64,000 nucleotides of DNA from Paracidovorax avenae ATCC 19860 (GCF_000176855.2 NC_015138.1:1302001-1366000); one strand, 5' to 3'; positions 9,994-19,177 are shown, numbered from the stretch's first letter. The notes: a model not told the origin generated them from the letters alone. Program-made: numbers and translations.

Positions 9994-11301
9994 TCAGGTC
10001 ACGGCGTGTTGCTGGTTGAACTCGGGCCGGCGCCACTCGCCGCCGTCCAGGACGGCGCGCAGGTGCTCCACGGCATTCCACACGTCCTCGAAGCCGAGGT
10101 AGAGCGGGGTGAGGCCGAAGCGCAGGATGTCCTTGTGCGGCCCCTGGCCGCCATCGCCCTTGCGGAAGTCGCCGATCACGCCGCGCGCGATCAACGCCTG
10201 CACGATGGCATAGGCGCCGCTGCCCTGGCCGTCCACGCCCTGGCCCTCGTCGCGCGTCAGGCACACCTGCGAGCCGCGCCGCGCATGCTCGCGGGGCGTC
10301 GCCAGGCCCAGGCCGTGGCCTGCGCAGCGCTCTTCCACCAGGCGGATGAACAGGTCCGTCAGCGCGAGCGATTTCGCGCGCAGCGCCTGCATTCCGCCCA
10401 GCGGCTGCGCGGCGGTGAACACGTCCAGCCCGCATTGCAGTGCCGAGAGGCTGATGATGGGCTGGGTGCCGCACAGGTAGCGGGAGATGCCGGGGGCCGG
10501 CTGGTAGTCCGGCGTGAACGCGAACGGCGCTGCGTGGCCCCACCAGCCCGACAGCGGCTGCCAGAAACGGTCGGCATGGCGAGGATGCACCCAGACGAAC
10601 GCCGGGGCGCCGGGACCGCCATTGAGGTATTTGTAGCCGCAGCCGATCGAGAAGTCCGCGCCCGCGCCGCGCAGGTCCACCGGCACCGCACCGGCACTGT
10701 GCGCGAGGTCCCACACGCAGAGGATGCCCTGCGCATGCGCCGCGGCGGTGACGGCCGCCATGTCGTGCATCGCGCCCGTGCGGTAATTGACGTGCGTGAG
10801 CATCAGCACCGCCACGTCGCCGGTGAGCGCGGCAGGAATCTCTTCGGGTTCCACCAGCACCAGCTCCAGGCCGCGCTCGCGGCACAGGCCTTCGGCGATG
10901 TAGAGATCGGTGGGAAAGTTGCTGCGCTCGCTCACGATGCGGCGGCGCGCGGGCGCATCCTCGCGTGCGATGTTCAGCGCGGCGCTCAGCACCTTGTAGA
11001 GGTTGATGGAGGTGCTGTCCGTGCAGACGACTTCGCCCGCCCCGGCACCGATCAGCGGCGCGAGCTGGTTGCCCAGGCGCTGCGGCAGGTCGAACCAGCT
11101 GGCGCTGTTCCATGAGCGGATCAGGTCGGTGCCCCATTCCTGCGCCACCACCTCGGCGATGCGCGCGGGGGCGGCCTTCGGCAGCACGCCCAGGGAGTTG
11201 CCATCCAGGTAGATCACCCCGTCGGGCAGCTGGAAATGGCCGCGCAGGGGGCGCAGCGGGTCGTGCGCATCCAGGGCGCGGCAATCGTCGAGTGTCGTCA
11301 T
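9994..11301 (-). CDS. kynU: Kynureninase
   Basis: A 435-residue pyridoxal-phosphate enzyme that cleaves kynurenine to anthranilate and alanine. The N-terminal YLDGNSLG, the phosphate-binding [10 protein letters not shown] and the [13 protein letters not shown] aspartate are typical. The PLP lysine is K224 in [14 protein letters not shown]. Length and motif order match bacterial KynU. It sits between kynB (66 bases upstream) and kynA, so the three steps from tryptophan to anthranilate are encoded together. Further catabolism or reuse of anthranilate is not encoded in this window. Confidence 0.96.
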   Translation of the reverse strand: MTTLDDCRALDAHDPLRPLRGHFQLPDGVIYLDGNSLGVLPKAAPARIAEVVAQEWGTDLIRSWNSASWFDLPQRLGNQLAPLIGAGAGEVVCTDSTSINLYKVLSAALNIAREDAPARRRIVSERSNFPTDLYIAEGLCRERGLELVLVEPEEIPAALTGDVAVLMLTHVNYRTGAMHDMAAVTAAAHAQGILCVWDLAHSAGAVPVDLRGAGADFSIGCGYKYLNGGPGAPAFVWVHPRHADRFWQPLSGWWGHAAPFAFTPDYQPAPGISRYLCGTQPIISLSALQCGLDVFTAAQPLGGMQALRAKSLALTDLFIRLVEERCAGHGLGLATPREHARRGSQVCLTRDEGQGVDGQGSGAYAIVQALIARGVIGDFRKGDGGQGPHKDILRFGLTPLYLGFEDVWNAVEHLRAVLDGGEWRRPEFNQQHAVT

Positions 11302-11367
11302 GGTGAGGGAAGGGCCAGGAAAGGGTCGGAAGCGGATCGGAATGGATGGATACGGCGACAGCCTGCG

Positions 11368-12018
11368 TCAGGCCAGCGCCCGCAGCACGGCGCGCACGGG
11401 CGAGGCGTCCGCGGTGGAGAGCTTCAGGGGCAGGGCGATGAGTTCGTAGTCGCCCTCCGGAACTGCATCGAGCACGAGGTTCTCCAGCACCCGCAGCCCG
11501 CGCCGGCGGATCACCTGGTGGCTGTCCAGCGACTTGCTGTCGGCGGGATCGATGCTGGCGGTGTCGATGCCCACCAGGACCACGCCCAGGTCGGCCAGGC
11601 GCTCGATGGTGTCCGGGGCGTAGGCGGCCAGCGCGGCATCCCAGCGGTCCACCGGCATGCGTTCATAGGTACGAACGAGCACGCGCTGCGGCAGGGCGGG
11701 CCGGTCGGCACCCAACGCGTGGGCGATGTGCTCCCATGCGACCAGCGGGCCCTTGCCGATCGCGTGGATCACGCGGCAGGGGCCGATGAAGGCGTCCAGG
11801 GATACGTCGCCGATCGACGCGCCCTGCGGGTCGTAGTGCAGGGGTGCATCGGCATGCGTGCCCACGTGGGGCGACATCGTCACCGCGCTCACGTTGACCG
11901 GGCACTGCGGCCCGATGGTGGCGCACCACTGCTGCGCATAGGCCGTGTCGCCGGGAAACACCGGACTGCCGGCATGCACCGGCGCGGAAATATCCCAAAG
12001 AGAGCGGGGCGTGGTCAT
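11368..12018 (-). CDS. kynB: Kynurenine formamidase (arylformamidase)
   Basis: A 216-residue metal-dependent hydrolase of the cyclase family that removes formate from N-formylkynurenine. The metal-binding signature [11 protein letters not shown] is present at about residues 50-60. The start [11 protein letters not shown] at 12018 was preferred to an upstream in-frame start because the family begins with this W-D-I-S strand; GGGAGGG upstream of the ATG is a poor but possible ribosome site. It is first in the minus-strand kyn operon and diverges from the Lrp-type regulator with 135 bases between them. Confidence 0.95.
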   Translation of the reverse strand: MTTPRSLWDISAPVHAGSPVFPGDTAYAQQWCATIGPQCPVNVSAVTMSPHVGTHADAPLHYDPQGASIGDVSLDAFIGPCRVIHAIGKGPLVAWEHIAHALGADRPALPQRVLVRTYERMPVDRWDAALAAYAPDTIERLADLGVVLVGIDTASIDPADSKSLDSHQVIRRRGLRVLENLVLDAVPEGDYELIALPLKLSTADASPVRAVLRALA

Positions 12019-12094
12019 GGGGGAGGGTCCTTGCGGCGGCAACGCCGCCAACGCGCGCATCCTAGGCAACCCGTACCTGCGTGGTGTCGTTTAA

Positions 12095-12135
12095 TCCCTA
12101 CATGCCGGAAAATTGGAAAATCCTTCCCATTTCGG
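12095..12135. promoter_or_regulatory. Candidate KynR operator in kynB/kynR divergent region
   Basis: The 135-base gap between the divergent starts holds an AT-rich island unlike its surroundings. GGAAAAT occurs twice in direct order (12107-12113 and 12115-12121), with a loose inverted partner CCTTCC just after. Lrp/AsnC regulators usually bind such A-tract-rich sites next to their own promoter. The assignment is by position and composition only. Confidence 0.35.
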
Positions 12136-12153
12136 TGCTCTGAGGGAATATTT

Positions 12154-12624
12154 ATGCAAACCGAGCTGGATCGCACGGACCGGCAGCTGCTCTCGGCCCT
12201 GCAGGACAACGCCCGCCTCACCTCCGGCGAACTGGCCCAGATGGCCCATCTCTCGCAATCCCCGTGCTGGCGCCGCGTGAAGCGCCTCGAAGAAGACGGC
12301 GTGATCGCGGGCTACCACGCCTCCCTCAACCGGCGCGCGCTCGGCCTGGGGGTGATGGTGTTCGTGATGATCGGCATCGACCACCAGACCGAAGCATCGT
12401 CCCTGCCTTTCGAGGAGGCGGTGTGCGCCATTCCGGAGGTGGTCATGTTCCATGGCATCTCCGGACCGGAGGATTTCATGCTGGTGGTCGTCACCCGCGA
12501 CCTGGACGCCTATTCCGAACTGCTGCAGAACCGCCTGCACCGCCTGCCCGGCGTGCGCCGGGTGCACAGCTACTTCTCGCTGCAGGAATTCAAGGGGCGC
12601 ATCGGCGACCTGCCCGTGCCCTAA
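12154..12624 (+). CDS. kynR: Lrp/AsnC-family regulator, likely of kyn genes
   Basis: A 156-residue Lrp/AsnC protein: helix-turn-helix in the first ~55 residues (LDRTDRQLLSALQDNARLT, then LSQSPCWRRVKRLEEDGVI) and a RAM effector-binding domain ending in LHRLPGVRRVHSYFSLQEFKG. In several beta- and gammaproteobacteria a KynR of this family, divergent from kynBUA, activates the operon in response to kynurenine. The same arrangement here makes that the likely role. The stop codon overlaps the stop of the opposing gene at 12621-12623. Confidence 0.85.
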   Translation: MQTELDRTDRQLLSALQDNARLTSGELAQMAHLSQSPCWRRVKRLEEDGVIAGYHASLNRRALGLGVMVFVMIGIDHQTEASSLPFEEAVCAIPEVVMFHGISGPEDFMLVVVTRDLDAYSELLQNRLHRLPGVRRVHSYFSLQEFKGRIGDLPVP

Positions 12625-12947
12625 AGGACGAAGCCTTCCGGAAGCGGCACCATGCCATGGCGCCGCCGGGCCTGCGCGCAGGCGCCACTGCCCGCCTCGA
12701 ACTCTCGGCAGGGCGAGGGGCGCCATTCATAGATGCCGCACGCGGCTCGCGTGCCCACCTGTCCGGACAAAGCGGCGCAGCGCGGTGCAGCGTGGTCGGT
12801 GCCGCGCATGCGGCGCAGGCCGGCATTCACTTCGACCACGAGTCCGGCAGGAACGCAGCCGCCTTCCTCCTGCGACTCGTACACCGAGAAATCGACGCGG
12901 AAACTCGCGCAGCATGCACCGCACGTCAGGCAGGGGTGGAGACTCAT
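12621..12947 (-). CDS. YkgJ-type cysteine-rich metal-cluster protein
   Basis: A 108-residue protein with the N-terminal signature CLTCGACCASFRVDFS and later cysteines in MRGTD..RCAAL, ACGIYEWRPSPCREF and GACAQAR. This spacing defines the YkgJ/UPF0153 family, predicted to bind zinc or an iron-sulfur cluster; the biochemical role is unknown. Its stop codon overlaps that of the convergent kynR by two bases. It is not part of an obvious operon. Confidence 0.85.
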   Translation of the reverse strand: MSLHPCLTCGACCASFRVDFSVYESQEEGGCVPAGLVVEVNAGLRRMRGTDHAAPRCAALSGQVGTRAACGIYEWRPSPCREFEAGSGACAQARRRHGMVPLPEGFVL

Positions 12948-13098
12948 GGCGGGGCGATTGTGCCCCGTCTCGCCCGCATGCCGCGCGGTGCATGGCGCGG
13001 GCAGCGCCGGAGCGAGAGAAAATCACGGCCGTGCGAGAACCTTTGTGCGCGATAGGGGTCTGTGATCCATCGCAAGGCCCAAAAGGTTCTGCCAGGTA

Positions 13099-13119
13099 GA
13101 ATGAGAATTAATATCATTG
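13099..13119. promoter_or_regulatory. Fur-box-like operator upstream of feoA
   Basis: The segment AATGAGAATTAATATCATT (13100-13118) matches the spaced GATAAT-type hexamers of a Fur box in an otherwise GC-rich region. It ends 16 bases before the feoA start at 13135, where iron-bound Fur would block transcription of the feo operon. The assignment rests on motif plus gene context. Confidence 0.75.
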
Positions 13120-13134
13120 CTAACAATAGCTCCC

Positions 13135-13455
13135 ATGAAGATGTCCGCTGACGATGCGGCCGGGCTCGCGCACGCCCGGCCTTCCTCCCCGCATGCGCCC
13201 ATGGGGCTGGACCAGCTGCCGCGCCGGGTGGCCGCGCACGTGGCGTCCCTTCAGCCCGCACGCGACGAGCGCGAGCAGGCGATCGTGCAGCGCCTCATGG
13301 AAATCGGCTTCCTGCCGGGCGAACCCGTGCGCATCGTGGCCAGCGGCTTTCCTGGCGGCGATCCCCTCGCCGTCCGCATCGGGCAGGCCACCTTCGCCCT
13401 GCGGCGCCATGAAGCGGCCCTGGTCCGGGTGCAGCCCGGGGAGGTGCCGGCATGA
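13135..13455 (+). CDS. feoA: Ferrous iron transport protein A
   Basis: A 106-residue SH3-like FeoA protein that supports FeoB-mediated Fe(II) uptake at the inner membrane. The core QRLMEIGFLPGEPVRIVASG and the ending FALRRHEAALVRV are typical. The N-terminal ~35 residues (rich in Ala/Pro/Ser) are longer than in the ~75-residue enteric FeoA. Start choice among 13117 (TTG), 13135 and 13141 is uncertain because no strong ribosome site is visible; 13135 is the first ATG after the Fur box. The stop overlaps the feoB start as ATGA. Confidence 0.9.
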   Translation: MKMSADDAAGLAHARPSSPHAPMGLDQLPRRVAAHVASLQPARDEREQAIVQRLMEIGFLPGEPVRIVASGFPGGDPLAVRIGQATFALRRHEAALVRVQPGEVPA

Positions 13456-15356
13456 CGGCACAGGCCCCGACCGCTGGCGCCCAGCCGCTGCGCATCGCCC
13501 TGCTGGGCAATCCCAACTGCGGGAAGACCGCACTCTTCAACCTGCTGACCGGCGCGCGCCAGAAGGTCGCCAACTACGCGGGCGTGACCGTGGAGCGCAA
13601 GGAAGGCCACCTGCAGACGGCCGGCGGGCGGCGCGTTCGCGTGCTCGACCTGCCCGGCGCCTACAGCCTGAACGCCCACAGCCTCGACGAAGCCGTCACG
13701 CGCGACATCGTCACCGGACGCCGCGCGGGTGAGGCCCTGCCCGACCTGCTCGTGTGCGTGACCGATGCCACGCACCTGCGGCTCAACCTGCGGTTGGTGC
13801 TGGAAGCCCGCGCGCTGGGCCTGCCCATGGTGCTGGCGCTCAACATGAGCGACATGGCCGAGCGCCAGGGCATCTCCATCGACCGCGAGGCGCTGTCGCG
13901 GGAACTCGGCATGCCGGTGATCTCCACGGTCGGCGTGCGCAGCGACGGCGCGCGTGAACTGCTGGGTTGGCTGGACACGGCCACGCCACCGCTTCCCACA
14001 GCCCTCGCGGCTGCTGTGGAGGGCCCGGCTTCCGCATCCGAGCGCGCGATGCAGCTGCACCAGGAAGTGCGGCGGATCATGTCGGCGGCCGTGCGCGAAC
14101 CCGCGGCCGCCAGCCTGCGCGCGGACGACCGCATCGATGCGGTGGTGCTCCATCCGTTCTGGGGCCTGGTGCTCCTGGCCGTGACCCTGTTCCTCATGTT
14201 CCAGGCCGTCTTCAGCTGGGCCGAGGCCCCCAAGGGCCTCATCGAGGACGGCGTGGCGGCGCTGTCGGGCTGGATCAACGCCCACATGGCCGAGGGGCCG
14301 CTGCGCAGCCTGCTCACCGACGGCATCCTGGCCGGCACGGGGGGCGTGCTGGTCTTCCTGCCGCAGATCCTGATCCTGTTCCTCTTCATCCTCGCACTGG
14401 AAGACTCCGGCTACCTGCCGCGCGCCGCGTTCCTGCTGGACCGCGTCATGGGCACGGTCGGCCTGTCGGGGCGCTCCTTCATCCCGCTGCTCTCCAGCTT
14501 CGCCTGCGCCGTTCCGGGCGTGATGGCCACGCGCTCCATCACCCACTGGCGCGACCGGCTGGTGACCATCATGATCGCGCCGCTCATGACCTGCTCGGCG
14601 CGGCTGCCGGTCTATGCCCTGCTGATCGGCGCGTTCATTCCCGAGCGCGCGGTGGCTGGCGTGTTCAACCTGCAGGGCCTGGTGCTGTTCGCCCTGTATG
14701 CGGGCGGCATCGCGAGCGCCATGGCCGTGGCGGCCGTGGCCCGCCTTGCGCGGCGCCAGCAGGGCGCGACACCGTTGCTCATGGAGCTGCCCGCCTACCG
14801 CTGGCCCAGCCTGCGGGGCCTGGCGCAGGGCCTCTACGAACGCGCGGTGATCTTCCTCAAGCGCGTGGGCGGCATCATCCTGGCGGTGACCATCCTGCTG
14901 TGGTTCCTCTCCAGCTATCCCGCCCCGCCGGATGGCGCCACGGGTGCCGCCATCGGCTACAGCTTCGCCGGTCGCATCGGCGCCTTCCTGGAGCCCCTGG
15001 TCGCACCCATCGGCTTCAACTGGCAGATCGCGATCGCCCTCGTGCCCGGCATGGCCGCGCGCGAAGTCGCCGTGAGCGCGCTCGGCACCGTCTATGCGCT
15101 GTCCGCCACGGGCGAGGAGGCGGCTGCGCAACTGGGCACGCTGATCGGCCAGACCTGGTCGCTCGCCACGGCGCTGTCGCTGCTGGTGTGGTTCGTGTTC
15201 GCACCCCAGTGCATTTCCACCATCGCCGCCGTGCGGCGTGAAACCAATAGCTGGCGCTATCCGCTCATCATGGCGGCCTACCTGTTCGCGCTGGCCTATG
15301 CCGCGAGCTTCGTCACCTACCGCGTGGCGCTCGCCCTGACCTCCGGAGGTGGATGA
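13452..15356 (+). CDS. feoB: Ferrous iron transporter B
   Basis: A 634-residue Fe(II) permease with an N-terminal G-protein domain. G1 GNPNCGKT, G3 DLPGAYSL and G4 NMSD are all present. The gate segments follow (GRSFIPLLSSFACAVPGVMATR and a second GMAAREV core), with about eight to nine membrane helices. It is shorter than the 773-residue E. coli protein, as usual in species that carry a small FeoB-associated protein. Start and stop both overlap neighbours by ATGA, so feoA, feoB and the next gene should be translationally coupled and iron-repressed through the Fur box at 13099. Confidence 0.96.
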   Translation: MTAQAPTAGAQPLRIALLGNPNCGKTALFNLLTGARQKVANYAGVTVERKEGHLQTAGGRRVRVLDLPGAYSLNAHSLDEAVTRDIVTGRRAGEALPDLLVCVTDATHLRLNLRLVLEARALGLPMVLALNMSDMAERQGISIDREALSRELGMPVISTVGVRSDGARELLGWLDTATPPLPTALAAAVEGPASASERAMQLHQEVRRIMSAAVREPAAASLRADDRIDAVVLHPFWGLVLLAVTLFLMFQAVFSWAEAPKGLIEDGVAALSGWINAHMAEGPLRSLLTDGILAGTGGVLVFLPQILILFLFILALEDSGYLPRAAFLLDRVMGTVGLSGRSFIPLLSSFACAVPGVMATRSITHWRDRLVTIMIAPLMTCSARLPVYALLIGAFIPERAVAGVFNLQGLVLFALYAGGIASAMAVAAVARLARRQQGATPLLMELPAYRWPSLRGLAQGLYERAVIFLKRVGGIILAVTILLWFLSSYPAPPDGATGAAIGYSFAGRIGAFLEPLVAPIGFNWQIAIALVPGMAAREVAVSALGTVYALSATGEEAAAQLGTLIGQTWSLATALSLLVWFVFAPQCISTIAAVRRETNSWRYPLIMAAYLFALAYAASFVTYRVALALTSGGG

Positions 15357-15652
15357 ACATGACGTCGCAGGAGTGGATCGTCGCGGCGGCCGTGGCCCTG
15401 GCCGCGGCCTATGTCGCCTGGAAGTGGATGCCCGCGCGCTGGCGCGCACGGCTGGGCGGCGTCCACCCGGCACTGGCGGCATCGTCCGGTTGCGGGGGCT
15501 GCGACAGCTGCGGAAGCAGTGGTGGTGGCGGCTGCGCGACATCGCAGCCGCAGGCCGGCAGCGGCGACGGCCAGCCGGTGGTGTTCCACCCCCCGGTGCG
15601 CAGCCAGGGCGCCGGGCCCTCCCGGGCGCAGCAGGGCCCTTCCTCTTCCTGA
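15353..15652 (+). CDS. FeoB-associated Cys-rich membrane protein
   Basis: A 99-residue protein with one N-terminal membrane helix (residues ~5-25), a basic stretch, and the cysteine cluster CGGCDSCGSSGGGGC at about 47-61, followed by a Pro/Ser/Gln-rich tail. It overlaps feoB by ATGA. Small Cys-rich proteins of this layout follow feoB in many bacteria that lack FeoC and are thought to assist the transporter, perhaps by iron binding. Its function here is inferred from position and the cysteines. Confidence 0.8.
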   Translation: MNMTSQEWIVAAAVALAAAYVAWKWMPARWRARLGGVHPALAASSGCGGCDSCGSSGGGGCATSQPQAGSGDGQPVVFHPPVRSQGAGPSRAQQGPSSS

Positions 15653-15685
15653 GCCGGCTGCCCCGGGCTGCGGGGGCCGCGCACC

Positions 15686-16144
15686 TCAATCCCTGCTGCC
15701 GCTTCCCCGGCGGCCGGCCGGCTGGAACCCGAAGCCCGGCTCCAGGATGTCCGTGCAGCTGCGGCAGTACAGGAACTGCGTTCTCTGGTCGTCGCTGATG
15801 GAGCCCCAGCCGGTCCAGTTGTCGATGGATACCTTGAACCGCCGTCCATCCTTCAACTCCACGCGGCCTTCGGCATTGCAGTCATCGACCAGCATCTCCT
15901 GGTCGTAGCGCTCTGGCGCAGCCGCGCGGGCGTGCTCCAGGAAAAACCGCAGGCGCTTTTCGTCGAGCACCAGGTGGCTGCATTGGCCCTGGCCGAAGCT
16001 CCGTGCCGCAGGCTGGTCGATGGTGACCTGGCGCAATTGCTGTGGCCGCCAGAATTCCTGGGTCGGCCGGCCTGCGGCCAGCGCCGTGCCGAAGGCCATG
16101 GCTGCGGTGGCCGTGAAAGTGATGAAACGCATCTTCATCGCCAT
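15686..16144 (-). CDS. Secreted protein of unknown function
   Basis: A 152-residue protein I cannot place in a family. It starts with a clear signal peptide (KMRFITFTATAAMAFGTALA, cleavage near AAG). The mature part has a few cysteines, including CRSC near residue 127, and a short Arg/Gly/Ser tail. Two ATGs further in (16138, 16132) could also serve as start. It is last in the minus-strand argD-argF-HD run, 39 bases after the HD gene, so it is probably co-transcribed. It is convergent with the feo operon. Confidence 0.7.
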   Translation of the reverse strand: MAMKMRFITFTATAAMAFGTALAAGRPTQEFWRPQQLRQVTIDQPAARSFGQGQCSHLVLDEKRLRFFLEHARAAAPERYDQEMLVDDCNAEGRVELKDGRRFKVSIDNWTGWGSISDDQRTQFLYCRSCTDILEPGFGFQPAGRRGSGSRD

Positions 16145-16183
16145 GATGCTGTCTCTGTTTTGGCGGGCCTGGGCCTTTGTTTT

Positions 16184-16852
16184 CTAGAAAGACTTTCCCG
16201 CACTCAGCACCTCCAGCGCATTCTGAAGATTCTCCCGCGCCTGGGCCTCATAGCGGTCGCGGAACCAGGGCGTGGCATACACGGCCGGCCGTTCCAGGAA
16301 CGACCGGAGGACCGCGCAGCGCCCCGCCTGGTAACGCGGCCAGCGCACGAACCGGTATTCGCGCCGCACGCTGCGCTCGAATTCCGCATAGACGGCCGGA
16401 GGCTGCCCAAGGATGGCGAGGTCGATGTCCACCACCCAGCAGGCATCTCCAGCGGGATGCGGGCCCGATCCATGGCGCGTCGCCAGGATGTGCCGCTCCA
16501 CGGCCTCCACCACCGTGGTGCCGAAGCCCTGGCCCTGCAGGAAGCGGCATGCCCAGCGCGCACTTCGCTCCTCGTTGCGCCCCGACCAGGGCCAATAGAC
16601 GGCGTCGTGGAACCAGAGCGCGAGCGCGATGGCCTCCGGATCCTCCATGGGCTGCGGCCCGGCAGCCATGCGCGCCGCCTCCCAGTGGTCCAGGCAGGCG
16701 CGCAGGTGGTGCGTGTCGTGGTAGGCGCGGGGCCAGAACGACCAGTGGCGCAGCAGGCGCCGTCCCTCTGCCGCCCACGCGGGCCCGTGCCGGGACAGCG
16801 ACCGGCCCAGTGCTTCCCAGCGGCCCAGCAGGGCGTCCTGGCGGGAGTCCAT
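16184..16852 (-). CDS. HD-domain metal-dependent phosphohydrolase family protein
   Basis: A 222-residue predicted HD hydrolase. The pattern YHDTHHLRACLDH near residue 40 and LALWFHDAVYWP near residue 77 give the metal-binding His and His-Asp pairs; a further His is in VERHILATRHG and an Asp in VVDIDLAILG. Proteins of this type are common next to unrelated genes and their substrates are unknown. ATG 16852 is the first start that leads directly into the conserved helix. It begins 29 bases after the argF stop, suggesting the same transcript. Confidence 0.8.
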   Translation of the reverse strand: MDSRQDALLGRWEALGRSLSRHGPAWAAEGRRLLRHWSFWPRAYHDTHHLRACLDHWEAARMAAGPQPMEDPEAIALALWFHDAVYWPWSGRNEERSARWACRFLQGQGFGTTVVEAVERHILATRHGSGPHPAGDACWVVDIDLAILGQPPAVYAEFERSVRREYRFVRWPRYQAGRCAVLRSFLERPAVYATPWFRDRYEAQARENLQNALEVLSAGKSF

Positions 16853-16881
16853 GGCGGTGGCAGGCCGCGGGGAAGGCGCCT

Positions 16882-17793
16882 TCAGGCCATCCGGCCCAGC
16901 AGCAGGTATTCCATCAGCGCCTTCTGCACGTGCATGCGGTTCTCCGCCTCGTCCCACACGACGGACTGCGGGCCGTCGATCACGTCGGCCTCCACTTCCT
17001 CGCCGCGGTGCGCCGGCAGGCAGTGCATGAACAGCGCGTCCGGGCGCGCTGCGGCCATCATCTCGGCGTCCACGCACCAGTCGGCGAAGGCCTTCTTGCG
17101 GGCCTCGTTCTCGGCCTCGTAGCCCATGCTGGTCCACACGTCGGTGGTGATGAGGTCGGCGCCGCGGCAGGCCTCCAGCGGGTCGCTGAACACCTTGTAG
17201 TGCGACCCGGCCGCCACGCCCGCGATGCGGCTGTCCACTTCGTAGCCCGAGGGCGTGCTCACGTGCACCGTGAAACCCAGGAGCTCGGCCGCCTGCAGCC
17301 AGGTGTTGGCCATGTTGTTCCCGTCGCCCACCCAGGCCACCGTCCTGCCCTGGATGGAGCCGCGGTGCTCGATGAAGGTGAAGATGTCGGCCAGGATCTG
17401 GCAGGGGTGGAATTCGTTGGTCAGGCCGTTGATGACCGGCACCCGCGAATGTGCAGCGAAGCGCTCGATCTTGGTCTGCTCGTAGGTACGGATCATCACC
17501 AGGTCCACCATGCGGCTGATGACCTTGGCGCTGTCCTCGATGGGCTCGGCACGTCCGAGCTGGCTGTCGCCCGTGGTGAGATGCACCACGCTGCCGCCGA
17601 GCTGGTACATGCCGGCCTCGAAGCTCACGCGCGTGCGCGTGCTGGCCTTCTCGAAGATCATGGCCAGCGTGCGGTCCGTGAGCGGATGGTGCTTCTCGTA
17701 GCTCTTGAACTTGCCCTTGATGACCGCCGCGCGCTCGAACAGGTAGGCGTAGTCCTCGGGGGAAAGGTCCTTGAATTGCAGGTAGTGCTTCAT
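16882..17793 (-). CDS. argF: Ornithine carbamoyltransferase
   Basis: A 303-residue transferase that makes citrulline from ornithine and carbamoyl phosphate in arginine synthesis. The carbamoyl-phosphate loop STRTRVSFE, the HPCQ motif (NEFHPCQILAD), the ornithine loop TSMG, and the HCLP motif (MHCLPAHRGEE) are all present. ATG 17793 begins the conserved MKHYLQF; another ATG at 17811 overlaps the argD stop as ATGA and would add six residues, so coupled translation is possible. Downstream of argD in the same operon. Confidence 0.96.
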   Translation of the reverse strand: MKHYLQFKDLSPEDYAYLFERAAVIKGKFKSYEKHHPLTDRTLAMIFEKASTRTRVSFEAGMYQLGGSVVHLTTGDSQLGRAEPIEDSAKVISRMVDLVMIRTYEQTKIERFAAHSRVPVINGLTNEFHPCQILADIFTFIEHRGSIQGRTVAWVGDGNNMANTWLQAAELLGFTVHVSTPSGYEVDSRIAGVAAGSHYKVFSDPLEACRGADLITTDVWTSMGYEAENEARKKAFADWCVDAEMMAAARPDALFMHCLPAHRGEEVEADVIDGPQSVVWDEAENRMHVQKALMEYLLLGRMA

Positions 17794-17807
17794 GTCGGAG
17801 ACGGCTT

Positions 17808-19004
17808 TCATTCGGCCAGGAAGGCCTTGACCAGCGGAACGAGCAGGGACACGATCTCGTCGGCTTCCTCGCGCGTGAGGATGAGCGCGGGCACCATGCG
17901 GATCACGCTGTCCGCAGTGACGGACAGCAGCAGGCCGGCTTCGGCGGCACGGCCCACGAGCACGCCGCACGGCCTGTCGAGTTCGATGCCCAGCATCAGG
18001 CCCTGGCCGCGGATCTCCTTCACCCCGGGCAACCCGCCCAGCTCGCGCTGCAGGGCCGCCTTCAGGTGTGCTCCCACGTCGGCCGCGTTCTGCAGCAGGC
18101 CTTCTTCTTCCATGATGCGGATGGTTTCCACCCCCGCGCGCATGGCCAGCGGATTGCCGCCGAAGGTCGTGCCGTGGTTGCCCGGCGCGAAGATGTTCGC
18201 CGCCTTGGGGCCGGCCACCACCGCGCCGATCGGCACGCCCGAGCCCAGGCCCTTGGCCAGCGGCATCACGTCCGGCACGATGCCGGCCCACTGGTGCGCG
18301 AACCACTTGCCGGTGCGGCCCATGCCGCACTGCACCTCGTCGATCATCATCAGCCAGCCGCGCTCGTCGCAGAGCTGCCGCAGCTGCTGCAGGTACCCGA
18401 TGCGCATCGGGTTCACGCCGCCTTCGCCCTGGATGGTCTCGAAGAACACGGCCACCACGTCCGGGTTGCCTTCCGTCGCCTTGCGGATGGCCTCGATGTC
18501 GTTCATCGGCACGCGGATGAAACCTTCGACCAGCGGGCCGAAGCCGGCCTGCACCTTGGGGTTGCCCGTGGCCGACAGGGTGGCGATGGAGCGGCCGTGG
18601 AAGGCTTTTTCATAGACCACGATCTGCGGGCGCTCGATGCCCTTGTCGTGGCCGTATTTGCGTGCCAGCTTCAGCGCGGCCTCGTTGGCCTCCAGCCCGG
18701 AATTGCAGAAGAACACGTTAGTCATGCCGGAGCGCTCCACCAGCTGGGCGGCGAGCTGCTCCTGCAGGGGCACGTGGTAGTAGTTGGAACTGTGGATCAG
18801 CTTGGCCACCTGCTCCTGCAGCGCCGGCACGAGCTTTGCGTGGTTGTGGCCCAGCGTGTTCACCGCGATGCCGCCCAGCGCGTCGAGGTACTGCCTGCCG
18901 TCCACGTCCCAGACCCTGCAGCCCTGGCCTCGCTCGAGCGCGATCGGCAGGCGGCCATAGGTGTTCATCACGTGGGGCGAGGCGGGCTGGGCGGAAGCGC
19001 TCAT
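17808..19004 (-). CDS. argD: Acetylornithine aminotransferase
   Basis: A 398-residue class-III aminotransferase that converts N-acetylglutamate semialdehyde to acetylornithine (and may act in lysine synthesis). The PLP region shows the phosphate loop near SNSGLEANEAA-like FCNSGLEANE, MIDEVQCGMGRTGK and the Schiff-base lysine in PLAKGLGSG. ATG 19004 was chosen because AGGAG lies eight bases upstream and the sequence then leads directly to the conserved NTYGRLPIALERG. It is first in the argD-argF-HD-secreted protein operon. Confidence 0.95.
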   Translation of the reverse strand: MSASAQPASPHVMNTYGRLPIALERGQGCRVWDVDGRQYLDALGGIAVNTLGHNHAKLVPALQEQVAKLIHSSNYYHVPLQEQLAAQLVERSGMTNVFFCNSGLEANEAALKLARKYGHDKGIERPQIVVYEKAFHGRSIATLSATGNPKVQAGFGPLVEGFIRVPMNDIEAIRKATEGNPDVVAVFFETIQGEGGVNPMRIGYLQQLRQLCDERGWLMMIDEVQCGMGRTGKWFAHQWAGIVPDVMPLAKGLGSGVPIGAVVAGPKAANIFAPGNHGTTFGGNPLAMRAGVETIRIMEEEGLLQNAADVGAHLKAALQRELGGLPGVKEIRGQGLMLGIELDRPCGVLVGRAAEAGLLLSVTADSVIRMVPALILTREEADEIVSLLVPLVKAFLAE

Positions 19005-19177
19005 GCGGAAATCTCCTGGCATTCGATGCGTATCGGGAAAGAATGCGCCGGTCCGGGGAGAAGGCCGCCCGGCGCGCGAAGGCACGATTCTAGGTGCAGG
19101 GCATGACGTCGCCATTGCCGATTGCGCATCACAGCCATGCGAGCCGCCGGGATCGCCAGGGTCTTTGGGGTGGGTAG

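Noticed and set aside
13251..15689. An 812-codon minus-strand frame opposite feoA-feoB
   Set aside because: Composition dominated by Arg/His/Gly/Gln and no recognisable domain; antisense to a certain transporter.
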